Translations under genes and position numbers: made by a program | Part shown: piece by piece, positions 9,021 to 16,500 of the stretch | How the letters are laid out: every line of letters begins with the position of its first letter | Position numbering within the stretch: position 1 is the stretch's first letter | Notes under the pieces: model-generated | The model's database searches: none | The model's input: the letters and a program-made list of their open reading frames with translations, nothing else | What the model was told of the DNA's origin: nothing | DNA from: Candidatus Gastranaerophilales bacterium | GTDB taxonomy: Bacteria > Cyanobacteriota > Vampirovibrionia > Gastranaerophilales > Gastranaerophilaceae | Length of the DNA: 22,792 nt | Assembly: GCA_944326495.1 (NCBI GenBank) | Contig: CALVEE010000101.1 | Location: 1 to 22,792, forward strand | Direction: 5' to 3'

Positions 9021-9029
9021 AATATACCA
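9021..9029 (-). promoter_or_regulatory. Candidate extended -10 promoter for the four-gene leuS run
   Basis: On the minus strand the sequence TGGTATATT fits an extended -10 element (TGn followed by TATATT, hexamer at 9021-9026). The predicted transcript would start near 9014, leaving a leader of under 20 bases that contains the GGGAGAG ribosome site of the GTG-start gene. No good -35 is seen; TTGTAG at 9047-9052 is too far away for standard spacing. The whole divergent interval 9001-9169 is AT-rich. A TTGACT at 9066-9071 on the plus strand lacks a well-spaced -10, so I do not assign a promoter to the transglycosylase. Confidence 0.4.
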
Positions 9030-9169
9030 TATTATTAAAAAAAAATCTACAATCAGCATGCTATTTTGACTATTTTTAAATCATTATTAAACCAAATAGA
9101 GGATATTTTAGAACAAAACATAAAGTTTGTTTTATATCTTCCGATAAAAATATTGAAAGGATTTGTCTA

Positions 9170-9832
9170 ATGTTTTCATCAATGATTCAAAATTTATTAT
9201 CGTCATCAGGTAAATCTGCTGCAATGCAGAGGGCTGTTCAGATGAATAATTATATCAATACTCTGAATTCTCAATGGGCTCCTGTTGAAAAAACAGCAGA
9301 AGGAGTTCAGGGTGATAAAACTATACAGCCTTTTGACAGTGTCTTAAAAAATACTGCAAAAGTGAAGTTCGGAGACTTGCTGACTAATCCGTCAACAAGG
9401 GTAAATGCTAATATTTATACGGCACAGGCAGGAAGTGCTTCCGAAAAAATAACAACAAAAGAACAGATAAAAAGCCTAGTTTCAAGAGTTGCTAAGAAGC
9501 ATGGTGTTGATGAAAAATTAGTAAATGCTCTTATTAAACAGGAGTCCGGCTTTAATCCGAATGCAAAATCTCATGTCGGTGCAATGGGGCTTATGCAGTT
9601 AATGCCGGCTACAGCAAAAGGGCTTGGGGTTACAAACCCTATGGATCCGGAGCAGAATGTTGAAGGCGGGGTAAAATATCTTAAATCTATGCTCAATAAA
9701 TATAATGGGAATATTATACTTGCTCTTGCGGCTTATAATGCCGGCCCGGGTGCCGTAGATAAATACGACGGAGTTCCTCCCTATAAAGAAACCCAAAATT
9801 ACGTACGCTCAATACTTGCAACATATCTCTAA
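9170..9832 (+). CDS. Lytic transglycosylase, SLT domain, no visible signal peptide
   Basis: This enzyme cleaves the MurNAc-GlcNAc bond of peptidoglycan with formation of a 1,6-anhydro product. The SLT (goose-lysozyme-like) domain spans about residues 98-220 and has all the standard motifs: the catalytic Glu125 in KQESGFNP, GLMQLMPATA at 140-149, and AAYNAGPGAV at 187-196 with NYVRSIL after it. Residues 1-95 are Ser, Asn and Gln rich and do not match a signal peptide or lipoprotein box, which is unusual for a wall enzyme. Export by a flagellar-type or other non-Sec route, or release on lysis, are possibilities. The start ATG has AAAGGA seven bases upstream. The stop overlaps the stop of the facing gene by four bases, leaving no room for a terminator between the two. 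Confidence 0.93.
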   Translation: MFSSMIQNLLSSSGKSAAMQRAVQMNNYINTLNSQWAPVEKTAEGVQGDKTIQPFDSVLKNTAKVKFGDLLTNPSTRVNANIYTAQAGSASEKITTKEQIKSLVSRVAKKHGVDEKLVNALIKQESGFNPNAKSHVGAMGLMQLMPATAKGLGVTNPMDPEQNVEGGVKYLKSMLNKYNGNIILALAAYNAGPGAVDKYDGVPPYKETQNYVRSILATYL

Positions 9833-11709
9833 GTTTTAATTTTTGTCTCTGTCTGCTGTTGTTTTAACGCACGTTCTTTGTCTTCTTTTTCATGAATTCT
9901 GCGGGTATTTTTGTACGTCAATCTTGGTATAAACCAGCCCAGAATATAAGGCGATATAAAGAATGTTGTTATAAGTCCGGGGATTGAATTCAGACCGCGT
10001 GCAAATGATGTGATTTTGCTCTTATTTTTCAAAGTGCCCTGCATCATTCGGCTTATTAATTCATTAGCATTAGATTTATTAAATTTTTCAAAGAAATTAA
10101 TAAGTTTCTTATTCTTATCTGCTTTTTTCAATCCTTTTAATGAAGCCAGCTCGAATGTTGACTTATTGAAAATTTCCGAAGAATTTTCAGATTTTGATAG
10201 TATTTTTTGAAGGTCACCGCCGTTTTTATCAATATATTTGCAGAAATTAAGCATTTTTTCTCTGGTATTAACTTTATTATAAAGTGCCGTAATTTCGGAA
10301 TTTGTGAGAACATGCGCTTTACTGTACGGATTTAGTAAATCAATTATAGTCTTTAAACTAGAACGAGTACGGTCTTTATTCATAAGTACAAAACCGGTGT
10401 TCTTTTCATACGCCGTAACAGCTGCTCTCGTTCCCATTGGTACTGCAAATACGACAGCAAGACTTGAAGTAACATCTCTGATAATGATTTCCCACAATTC
10501 TGTTAAATCTTTTTTACCATCTTCGTTAACCTGCGCACGGTTGTAAGCCCTCAACCCTCTTGGAGCCAGCAAACCAAAAATGGAAAGTCCGGCCATTAAT
10601 GTGTTTGTAAAATTATGACCGTTGTATTCAAGTTCTGATGATACAAAATCATTTTTATTCTTGTCTATCAATTTCCCCAGACGCTCAAGCAGACTGTTAT
10701 TTGATTTACCTTTAAAAGTAAGCTCATTATTTGATTTCTTATTTTTATGTTCTTTTCTTGCTCCCGGAGCAACATCAGATTTTGCATATATTTTAGGCAG
10801 AACTGATAACACGCCGAGCGTTGCCGCCATCATGGAAATATTTGTAATCATTCTCTTAGCAAGCGATTTGTTTTTGATGCTTTCTGCCTGCGCTTCATTT
10901 AATTTATCCAGATGCTTATTAGCAGTAATAGCGTCATCAGTATACTTTATCATCGCATCAATAGTATCTTTTGTTGAAAAAGTTTTTTTATCATTTAAAA
11001 TATCAGAGCCCAGTTTGACTTTTTGAAGCATATTTAAATCATCACCGCTCTCATATTTAAGATTATTGATATGCGATACAATGTTATCTATACATCCGCT
11101 GCGATATTTGGATTTTCCTCTAAACCAGTGAAGCTTAGCATCTGCCGGAATATTTTCTCTGTTTGCAAGCTGTTTCATTATATACTCAATAGAGTCCTTT
11201 GAAGTATTTTCTTTTCCAATAGTATCTGCAAGAATTTTTTCGATATTTAATTTATAGAATTCTTGTTTAAATTTATCCAAATTTTTTAGTAATGTCTTAT
11301 CAAACTCCGGTTTTGCGAGAATTTCTTTTAAGCTGTTTCCGAATCTTTTAATCAATTGGGTATTAACACTTGTAGAACGCCCGAATTTTGCCGCAAGCAA
11401 AAGAGATAAAGGCGCAACTGCCATCATACACGGGCCTGTTAAACCTTCTCTTCCCAGAACTTCAAACCCTTCCTGCTTATTATATTCTCCTGTAACTTCT
11501 TTATCTCTTAAAAAGCCGGCTATAGTTCTCGGAACAGTCATTCCGCCAAAATCCTGAATAAGAAAAGAGAGCCAGAAACCCTGATTTTCAATCCCCTGCA
11601 TAATTGCACCGCTTGCGTGAAGCCCTCCGGCAAGTGATTTAAATGTCGGCGCAGAAGCGGTATATTTAGGGGGTAAATAACTGTTGTTTTGATTATTATC
11701 TACTTTCAA
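9829..11709 (-). CDS. Uncharacterised multi-segment membrane-associated protein (626 residues from revised TTG start)
   Basis: I do not recognise a named family; similar proteins occur, as I recall, in Melainabacteria genomes. A longer reading frame opens at a TTG at 11781, but I prefer the TTG at 11707-11709. It has AAGGAT (11717-11722) seven bases upstream, and the farther TTG falls inside a well-formed -35 box. In the revised numbering, hydrophobic stretches lie at about 95-109, 289-307, 369-383, 411-425 and 576-594, separated by Lys/Asn-rich helical sequence. Notable conserved-looking bits are IQDFGGMTVPRTIAGFLRD near the N-terminus and TTFFISPYILGWFIPRLTY near the C-terminus. The end is highly charged (KEDKERALKQQQTETK). 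It is monocistronic, with its own promoter and a terminator insulating it from upstream. Function is unknown; a membrane protein is likely. Confidence 0.7.
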   Translation of the reverse strand: MKVDNNQNNSYLPPKYTASAPTFKSLAGGLHASGAIMQGIENQGFWLSFLIQDFGGMTVPRTIAGFLRDKEVTGEYNKQEGFEVLGREGLTGPCMMAVAPLSLLLAAKFGRSTSVNTQLIKRFGNSLKEILAKPEFDKTLLKNLDKFKQEFYKLNIEKILADTIGKENTSKDSIEYIMKQLANRENIPADAKLHWFRGKSKYRSGCIDNIVSHINNLKYESGDDLNMLQKVKLGSDILNDKKTFSTKDTIDAMIKYTDDAITANKHLDKLNEAQAESIKNKSLAKRMITNISMMAATLGVLSVLPKIYAKSDVAPGARKEHKNKKSNNELTFKGKSNNSLLERLGKLIDKNKNDFVSSELEYNGHNFTNTLMAGLSIFGLLAPRGLRAYNRAQVNEDGKKDLTELWEIIIRDVTSSLAVVFAVPMGTRAAVTAYEKNTGFVLMNKDRTRSSLKTIIDLLNPYSKAHVLTNSEITALYNKVNTREKMLNFCKYIDKNGGDLQKILSKSENSSEIFNKSTFELASLKGLKKADKNKKLINFFEKFNKSNANELISRMMQGTLKNKSKITSFARGLNSIPGLITTFFISPYILGWFIPRLTYKNTRRIHEKEDKERALKQQQTETKIKT

Positions 11710-11752
11710 GCACACTATCCTTATAACACTATATATTTTTATAAAGTATGGA

Positions 11753-11781
11753 AGTATAAAATTATTGACTTTATGTAACAA
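11753..11781 (-). promoter_or_regulatory. Sigma-70-type promoter for the 626-residue membrane protein
   Basis: On the minus strand, -35 TTGTTA (11776-11781) is followed by exactly 17 bases and then -10 TATACT (11753-11758). Transcription would start near 11746, giving a leader of about 37 bases that carries the AAGGAT ribosome site before the TTG start at 11709. The -35 box lies inside one arm of an inverted repeat (11774-11801), so binding of a regulator there would compete with RNA polymerase. Confidence 0.6.
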
Positions 11782-11801
11782 TTTTTTTGAGAATTGTTAC
11801 A
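11774..11801. repeat. Inverted repeat TGTAACAAT-N10-ATTGTTACA overlapping a -35 box
   Basis: Nine-base arms match perfectly: TGTAACAAT at 11774-11782 and ATTGTTACA at 11793-11801, with a 10-base spacer. The -35 box of the minus-strand promoter sits inside the left arm. The same half-site, TGTAACAA, occurs again at 11931-11938 in front of the divergent zinc-ribbon gene. An operator for a dimeric repressor or activator is my inference. A transcript hairpin is possible but would have no U-run directly after it on either strand. Confidence 0.5.
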
Positions 11802-11824
11802 AAAAAAAGAGTCTCATCGACTCT
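11801..11824 (-). terminator. Intrinsic terminator, minus strand
   Basis: On the minus strand a 6-bp stem AGAGTC / GACTCT with a 5-base loop (11808-11824) is followed by seven to eight T residues (11801-11808). The stem is short but the U-tract is long. No minus-strand gene ends nearby. The nearest upstream minus-strand gene is spmB, ending at 12312, so spmAB transcripts could run antisense through the zinc-ribbon gene before stopping here. It also insulates the promoter immediately downstream. Confidence 0.5.
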
Positions 11825-11941
11825 AAAAACTTTAATGTGTGAAGTGTAGTATAAAATAAGTGTATGTGTTCAATATCCTTATATATATGAAGTATTTTTT
11901 TTATGAAAAATTGATATAATTTTGAGTTATTGTAACAAAAC

Positions 11942-11969
11942 TTAACATTTAGATTGATTTTAATAAAAT
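11942..11969 (+). promoter_or_regulatory. Possible promoter for the small zinc-ribbon gene
   Basis: TTAACA (11942-11947), a 16-base gap and TAAAAT (11964-11969) would start transcription about 25 bases before the gene and leave its AGAGAGG ribosome site (11988-11994) in the leader. A better -10, TATAAT at 11915-11920, lacks a -35 at the right distance. The region is very AT-rich, so chance matches are likely. I see no small gene in the rest of 11827-12001. Confidence 0.3.
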
Positions 11970-12001
11970 GTTTATTAAAGAGATAAAAGAGAGGTCAGCA
12001 A

Positions 12002-12373
12002 ATGTTTTTTACCGAATTATTCAAAAAAAAGTGTATGCATGAACATGTTTCTCCTGATATAGAAACAGCATATTGTCCGGATTGCGGGAAATTAATTAAA
12101 AACAGGTGGTATATAACAAGATGTTCCTGCTGCGGAGTGAAGCTGCGTGCTATGTCAAAAAACGGAAAAATAGTCCCGCAGTCGCATTATTGTACAAATT
12201 GCGGCGGAAGTGAATTCAAGGTAGAACAATTGGATAAGATAAATTTTATAGATATTAATTTTGCGGTATTAATTAAGCAGGCTGTAAGTGAAGATACTGT
12301 CTGCAATGTTACTACACGCCTGTGGGAGGAAAGAACAGATGCGCAGCCCAAATTGCTAATAAAATACTCGTAA
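12002..12373 (+). CDS. Small zinc-ribbon protein of unknown function
   Basis: A 123-residue protein with metal-binding pairs CPDC (25/28), CSCC (41-44) and CTNC (64/67), plus C11, H13 and H15 near the N-terminus. This is enough for one or two zinc sites. The middle (LDKINFIDINFAVLIKQAV) is the best-formed non-zinc segment. No membrane segment or catalytic motif is visible. The start ATG has a strong AGAGAGG seven bases upstream. The last 20 codons overlap the 3' end of spmB on the other strand by 62 bases; residues after about 110 (RTDAQPKLLIKYS) look like a less constrained tail. A role in RNA or protein binding would be a guess only. Confidence 0.8.
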   Translation: MFFTELFKKKCMHEHVSPDIETAYCPDCGKLIKNRWYITRCSCCGVKLRAMSKNGKIVPQSHYCTNCGGSEFKVEQLDKINFIDINFAVLIKQAVSEDTVCNVTTRLWEERTDAQPKLLIKYS

Positions 12374-12833
12374 CATCGCCTATAATTCCTGTAATGAGCG
12401 CATATCTAAGTTTTTTTATACCGACAGAACCGAAGTAAACAGCAAGAACGTAAAAAGTGGTTTCGGAGCTCCCGACCATTATGGCTGCAAGTTTTGCTGT
12501 ATATGAATCCGCCCCGAGTGTATCCACTATATTCGAAAATACACCGAGTGCAGCAGAGCCGGACAGCGGGCGTGTTATTATTAACGGTATAATATCAGGC
12601 GGCAGCAAACCTGACGTAAAGTGTTTCAATATATCAATTGCCCCGCTTGCCTTAAACATAGAAACAGCCACGATAATTGCAACAAGATACGGGATTATGG
12701 AAATAGAAACTTTAAAACCGTCTTTAGCTCCTTCTATAAATTCTTCATAAACCGGAACTTTTTTTATAACACCTGCTGTTAATATACAAATAATCATAAA
12801 CGGAAGAATATACAGAGAAATCTTTTCAATCAT
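12312..12833 (-). CDS. spmB: Spore-maturation protein B-like membrane protein (Gate/nucleoside-recognition family)
   Basis: A 173-residue hydrophobic protein of the SpmB family, close to the roughly 178 residues of the Bacillus protein. Several membrane segments are visible: LYILPFMIICILTAGVI, ISIIPYLVAIIVAVSMF and SVGIKKLRYALITGIIGDV followed by ILLAIWAAHLFF. Family-like motifs include RPLSGSAALGVF and IMVGSSETTFYVLAVYFGS. In Bacillus SpmA and SpmB affect spore core dehydration. In non-sporulating bacteria the pair is common and its transport role is unresolved. The start ATG has GGAGG inside the end of spmA, and the two genes overlap by 8 bases (ATGATTGA), so coupled translation is expected. 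The 3' end overlaps the zinc-ribbon gene tail to tail. Confidence 0.9.
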   Translation of the reverse strand: MIEKISLYILPFMIICILTAGVIKKVPVYEEFIEGAKDGFKVSISIIPYLVAIIVAVSMFKASGAIDILKHFTSGLLPPDIIPLIITRPLSGSAALGVFSNIVDTLGADSYTAKLAAIMVGSSETTFYVLAVYFGSVGIKKLRYALITGIIGDVTSILLAIWAAHLFFPPTGV

Positions 12834-13410
12834 ATTTCCTCCAGAGTTTTTTTAATATCATAGCTGCGAGTATCGTAACAATAAAAGAAATTGTTGTAAC
12901 AATCAGCGTTGGTAATATTATATCAGCAGGATTTTTTGCACCTGCTCCTGCAAGAATGGCAATTACGGTTGCTGGAATTATCTGAAAACCTGCCGTATTC
13001 ATACCCAGAAACATACACATAGAATCCGTCGCTTTATCTTTTTGGGGATTATCTTCCTGCAGCTCCTGCATTACTCTTAAACCAATCGGAGTCGCTGCAT
13101 TGGTAAGTCCAAGAGCATTAGCTGTAAGGCTCATTGCAATATTTCCGGCAGCCGGATTATCTGGCTTGATATCTTTAAATAAAATATTTGTTAAAGGTTT
13201 TATAAGCTTTGAAATTAAACTTACAAGCCCGGACTTTTCAGCAATCCGCATAATCCCGAGCCAGAATGCCATTATACCGATTAGCGAAAATGAAATTTTT
13301 ACAGCTGTATTGCATGCCGAAAGCATGGAATTTGTAACATCATTTAATGTATTGTTACATACCCCGATTACAATAGAGAGTACTATTAGAATAAAAAATA
13401 TATAATTCAT
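12826..13410 (-). CDS. spmA: Spore-maturation protein A-like membrane protein (Gate/nucleoside-recognition family)
   Basis: A 194-residue membrane protein of the SpmA family, similar in length to the Bacillus protein. It starts with a hydrophobic helix (YIFFILIVLSIVIGV). The family-typical core has FWLGIMRIAEKSGLV, NPAAGNIAMSLTANALGL, TNAATPIGLRVMQEL and MFLGMNTAGFQIIPATV, and it ends with a membrane helix and KKLWRKYD. It probably forms a complex with SpmB. The ATG at 13408-13410 has only a weak TAAG upstream. Sporulation is not implied, because no sporulation gene is nearby and the setting looks Gram-negative. It is transcribed divergently from the giant rod protein gene; the shared control region is under 100 bases. 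Confidence 0.9.
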   Translation of the reverse strand: MNYIFFILIVLSIVIGVCNNTLNDVTNSMLSACNTAVKISFSLIGIMAFWLGIMRIAEKSGLVSLISKLIKPLTNILFKDIKPDNPAAGNIAMSLTANALGLTNAATPIGLRVMQELQEDNPQKDKATDSMCMFLGMNTAGFQIIPATVIAILAGAGAKNPADIILPTLIVTTISFIVTILAAMILKKLWRKYD

Positions 13411-13438
13411 ATCTTAATACTAGAAAAAAAATTGGTAT

Positions 13439-13467
13439 TTGTCACTATGTTTATATTAGTATATAAT
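13439..13467 (+). promoter_or_regulatory. Strong sigma-70-type promoter for the giant rod-protein operon
   Basis: -35 TTGTCA (13439-13444), an exact 17-base gap and a perfect -10 TATAAT (13462-13467). Transcription would start near 13474, giving a leader of about 30 bases ending in GAGTAGG before the ATG at 13504. This is the best promoter match in the window. On the opposite strand GTGACA (13440-13445) with 17 bases to TAGTAT (13417-13422) could serve spmA but would start at or beside its ATG, making a leaderless transcript. Confidence 0.7.
13458..13463 (-). promoter_or_regulatory. Possible -10 element for spmAB
   Basis: TATACT on the minus strand would start a transcript near 13451, about 40 bases before the spmA ATG. 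No convincing -35 lies at the right distance (CATTCT at 13481-13486). It overlaps the -10 region of the divergent promoter, so the two transcripts would compete for polymerase if both are real. Confidence 0.3.
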
Positions 13468-13503
13468 TAGTGATGAATGTAGAATGTGGGATAGAGTAGG
13501 TAT

Positions 13504-16500
13504 ATGGCAGAGATAAACAATTTTACGGAGATAACAGAGAACTTTAATACTATAAAAACATTATTAAACTCAATACGCGCACAGGGAATTTTAAATACCT
13601 CTGATGTTGATAAACTTCTTTCCGGTATTAATTCTAAATTAGAAAAAATTAATACCGAAGAAGATATTGATTTAATAAAAATATTTCTTTCAGAATTAAA
13701 ACAAAATCTGGATGAACGTCATAATGTTTTAATATCCAAGTTCGGCGCTATAGAATCTTTATTCTCAAACCTTCTGAAAAATAGTTCTGACGCTCTAAAA
13801 TCAAGCGAAGCAAAAGAATTGTTTGATATTGTTGCAACTAATCTTTCTGTTTTCTCTCGCGAAGTTGTTTCGCAAAAAGAAGCTTTGACTGATATTACCC
13901 TGCGTCTTGATGCTATGCGTTCGGACGACTCGCAAAAGAAAGATATTATTAAAAATATTTCTGCGTTAAAAACCGATTTAGAACATTTAAATAACGGCTT
14001 TGATTCAATTGTTTTAAGCTTAAATGAGAATTTTAAAACATTAATAAAGACTATTTCAACAATTGACCAATCCGAGGCTATTTCTAAATTTGGAGCGGAG
14101 CTAAGCGATATTGCCAATTCTTCAAACACTATTCTTTCAGCTTTACAAATGCTTGATAAGAAAAATCTGCAAATAGAAGATGCCGTTAGAAATCTTGCTA
14201 CGCAGGAAGATATAAGCAGTGCTAAAAAATGGATAAGTGATTTAGCGGCTCAAAATCATGAATTAATAAGTTCTATTGATAATTTATCTGATAAATATTA
14301 TAAAATTGATAATCTCTCCGAAAAAATTGATGCTTCTGTCAATATTATTGCGGGACTAAAAACAGTTATTGCAGACAGAGATGACGAGCATACGAAATCA
14401 GTTCTTGCTGAATTATCAAAATTGGAAAATGCAGTAAGCGATGTCTCTACAAATCAAAGTTTTGAAGAATTCAAGGCATCTCTTGAAACTGTGCTGAGAG
14501 ATATTTTATCCGGTTCGGTAAATTTACAGAATGCTTTTGAGACAGCTTCCTCTGAAATCCAGAAAATAAATTCAGAGCTGAAAACTCTTGATATCGCTGT
14601 AAATTTTCAGGATATAAAAGCTGATATAAATAAAACAGAACAAAATGTGAAAGCATTAATCAGCAGTGCATCCGATAAAATTACACAGCTTGCAGAGGTT
14701 AATGTTACAAGAACTCTTAATGATATTTCTTCTTCTGCAGATGCGCTGGGCGTAAAATTAAAAGAAACGTACAGTGCTGTTGCAGGACTGTGCGAGAAAA
14801 ACTTCAGAGAAGTCTGTGACGATATATCAGCTCTAAAAGCAGTTGTATCGCAAATAGATGAAAATAATGTATCTGCAAATAATGCAATTTTTTCTAACAT
14901 AACTGACAGGCTTGCTCTTTTTGAAAACAGTTTAAAAAATTCGCTTGAAAAACAGGAGGATTATGTCGCCAATTCTTCCGGCCAGCTTATAGAACAGATT
15001 ACAAACATCAAAAATTTATCCAGCGTGCTTGATTACAAGCTTGACTCGTCTGTAATTGAGATAGGAAATGCAAAACGGGAATTTTCAGAATTAAAAACTT
15101 CTGTTCAGGATATGCTTGCACTTGATTTTGTAAATGCGGTTAAGGATTTAAAGGTTGACCTGTTTGCCGCAAAGCAGGATTTAGCAAATGCTCTTGAAAC
15201 TTCGTCTAATGAACTGGCAGAAAAGTTTACTGAAGATTTATTCGGGAAATATGAACTTTTAATCAGCAAGTTAGATAGTATTGAAGATGATTTAGAAAAA
15301 GCACAGACTGCTGCTTTAAACGGATTAAAACCTGTTTTAGAGAATATTTCGGCATCTCTCGTTGATATTTTATCATATGTTGCAGAGAGCAAGGATGTAA
15401 ATCTTGATGATATTAACGTCAAGCTTGCTGATATTACGGAATTCGTAAAAGACAGCAATATTAATTATATTGAAAATGTAAGAGATGTTGTAGAAGTTAT
15501 AAGAAAGCAGGTTGAGAACAATTTGCTTCAAATCCAAAAGGAGGCTTCAAAACAAATAGATACAGTAAACTCAACTGTAGCAAAAAGTTCTGAAAGTATA
15601 AGAGAAGAAATAAAATATTCATATAATAAACTTCTCGAAATTCAGGAGAATTTTGCATCTTTAAAAGAGGTTTTGAGCGCGAACAGCATTGCTTTAAATA
15701 CCGGTATAACAGACATAACTTCTTCTGCAGAGGATGTGAAAGCTGATTTTGAACTTAAATTGTCTGTATTAAAAAATTCTTTACTTGATAAAATTTCTGA
15801 GTTTAAGCAGGAATTTACATGTGAAAATGCTGACAAAATAAGTGAAATAAAATTTGCTTCAGAAAATCTTTTTGCCAAAACACTGCAGGCATCTTCTGAT
15901 ATAAAAGATGAACTTCGGGGGGAAATAGCACAGATTATTGGTGCATTGAAACTCAATATTCAGGAGCTTGCGGAACAATTCTCCGGTACATCGCTTAAAT
16001 TAGAGAATTCAGGCGAAAATATTGAGCGCAAAGTCGATGATGCAATTTCAAGCGTTGGAAAATTAGATGAAGCTGTTAATAAACTTTCAGCATCTTCTAT
16101 TGCATCTATGACAGATAATTTTGCTGCACTCAAAGCTTTAATAAACAATATCAGTGAAAAATCAGAAACTGAAATTAAGCAGCGTGTTGATAATATCTCT
16201 GCAGATTTTAGTTCGCTAAGACGTTTGATTGAAAACGTGAATAGCGATATTAGCAATGATTTATCAAAACAGCTTGTCGTTCTTGAAACCCGTTTTGATA
16301 ATTTGTCTGCTGTGATTACTGATATTTTAGAGCATGGTGATTTAAATTTTGATACAAAATTAAACTCCGGTTTTGCTGATATTGCAGGAAAACTGGGAAC
16401 ACAGATTGACGATGTTATAAAGGGTTTTGACAAAATCCAAGATAGTATTGCAGAAGTATCTTCTGTTACAACACGTTCAATGACAGGCGTATTAGCTCAA

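Noticed and set aside
9066..9071. TTGACT as the -35 of a transglycosylase promoter
   Set aside because: No acceptable -10 hexamer lies 16-18 bases downstream.
13331..13356. TGTAACA and TGTTACA half-sites near the start of spmA, similar to the inverted repeat at 11774
   Set aside because: They fall in coding sequence for Asn/Thr/Val codons (VCNNTLNDVTN) with different spacing; chance is likely in such AT-rich DNA.
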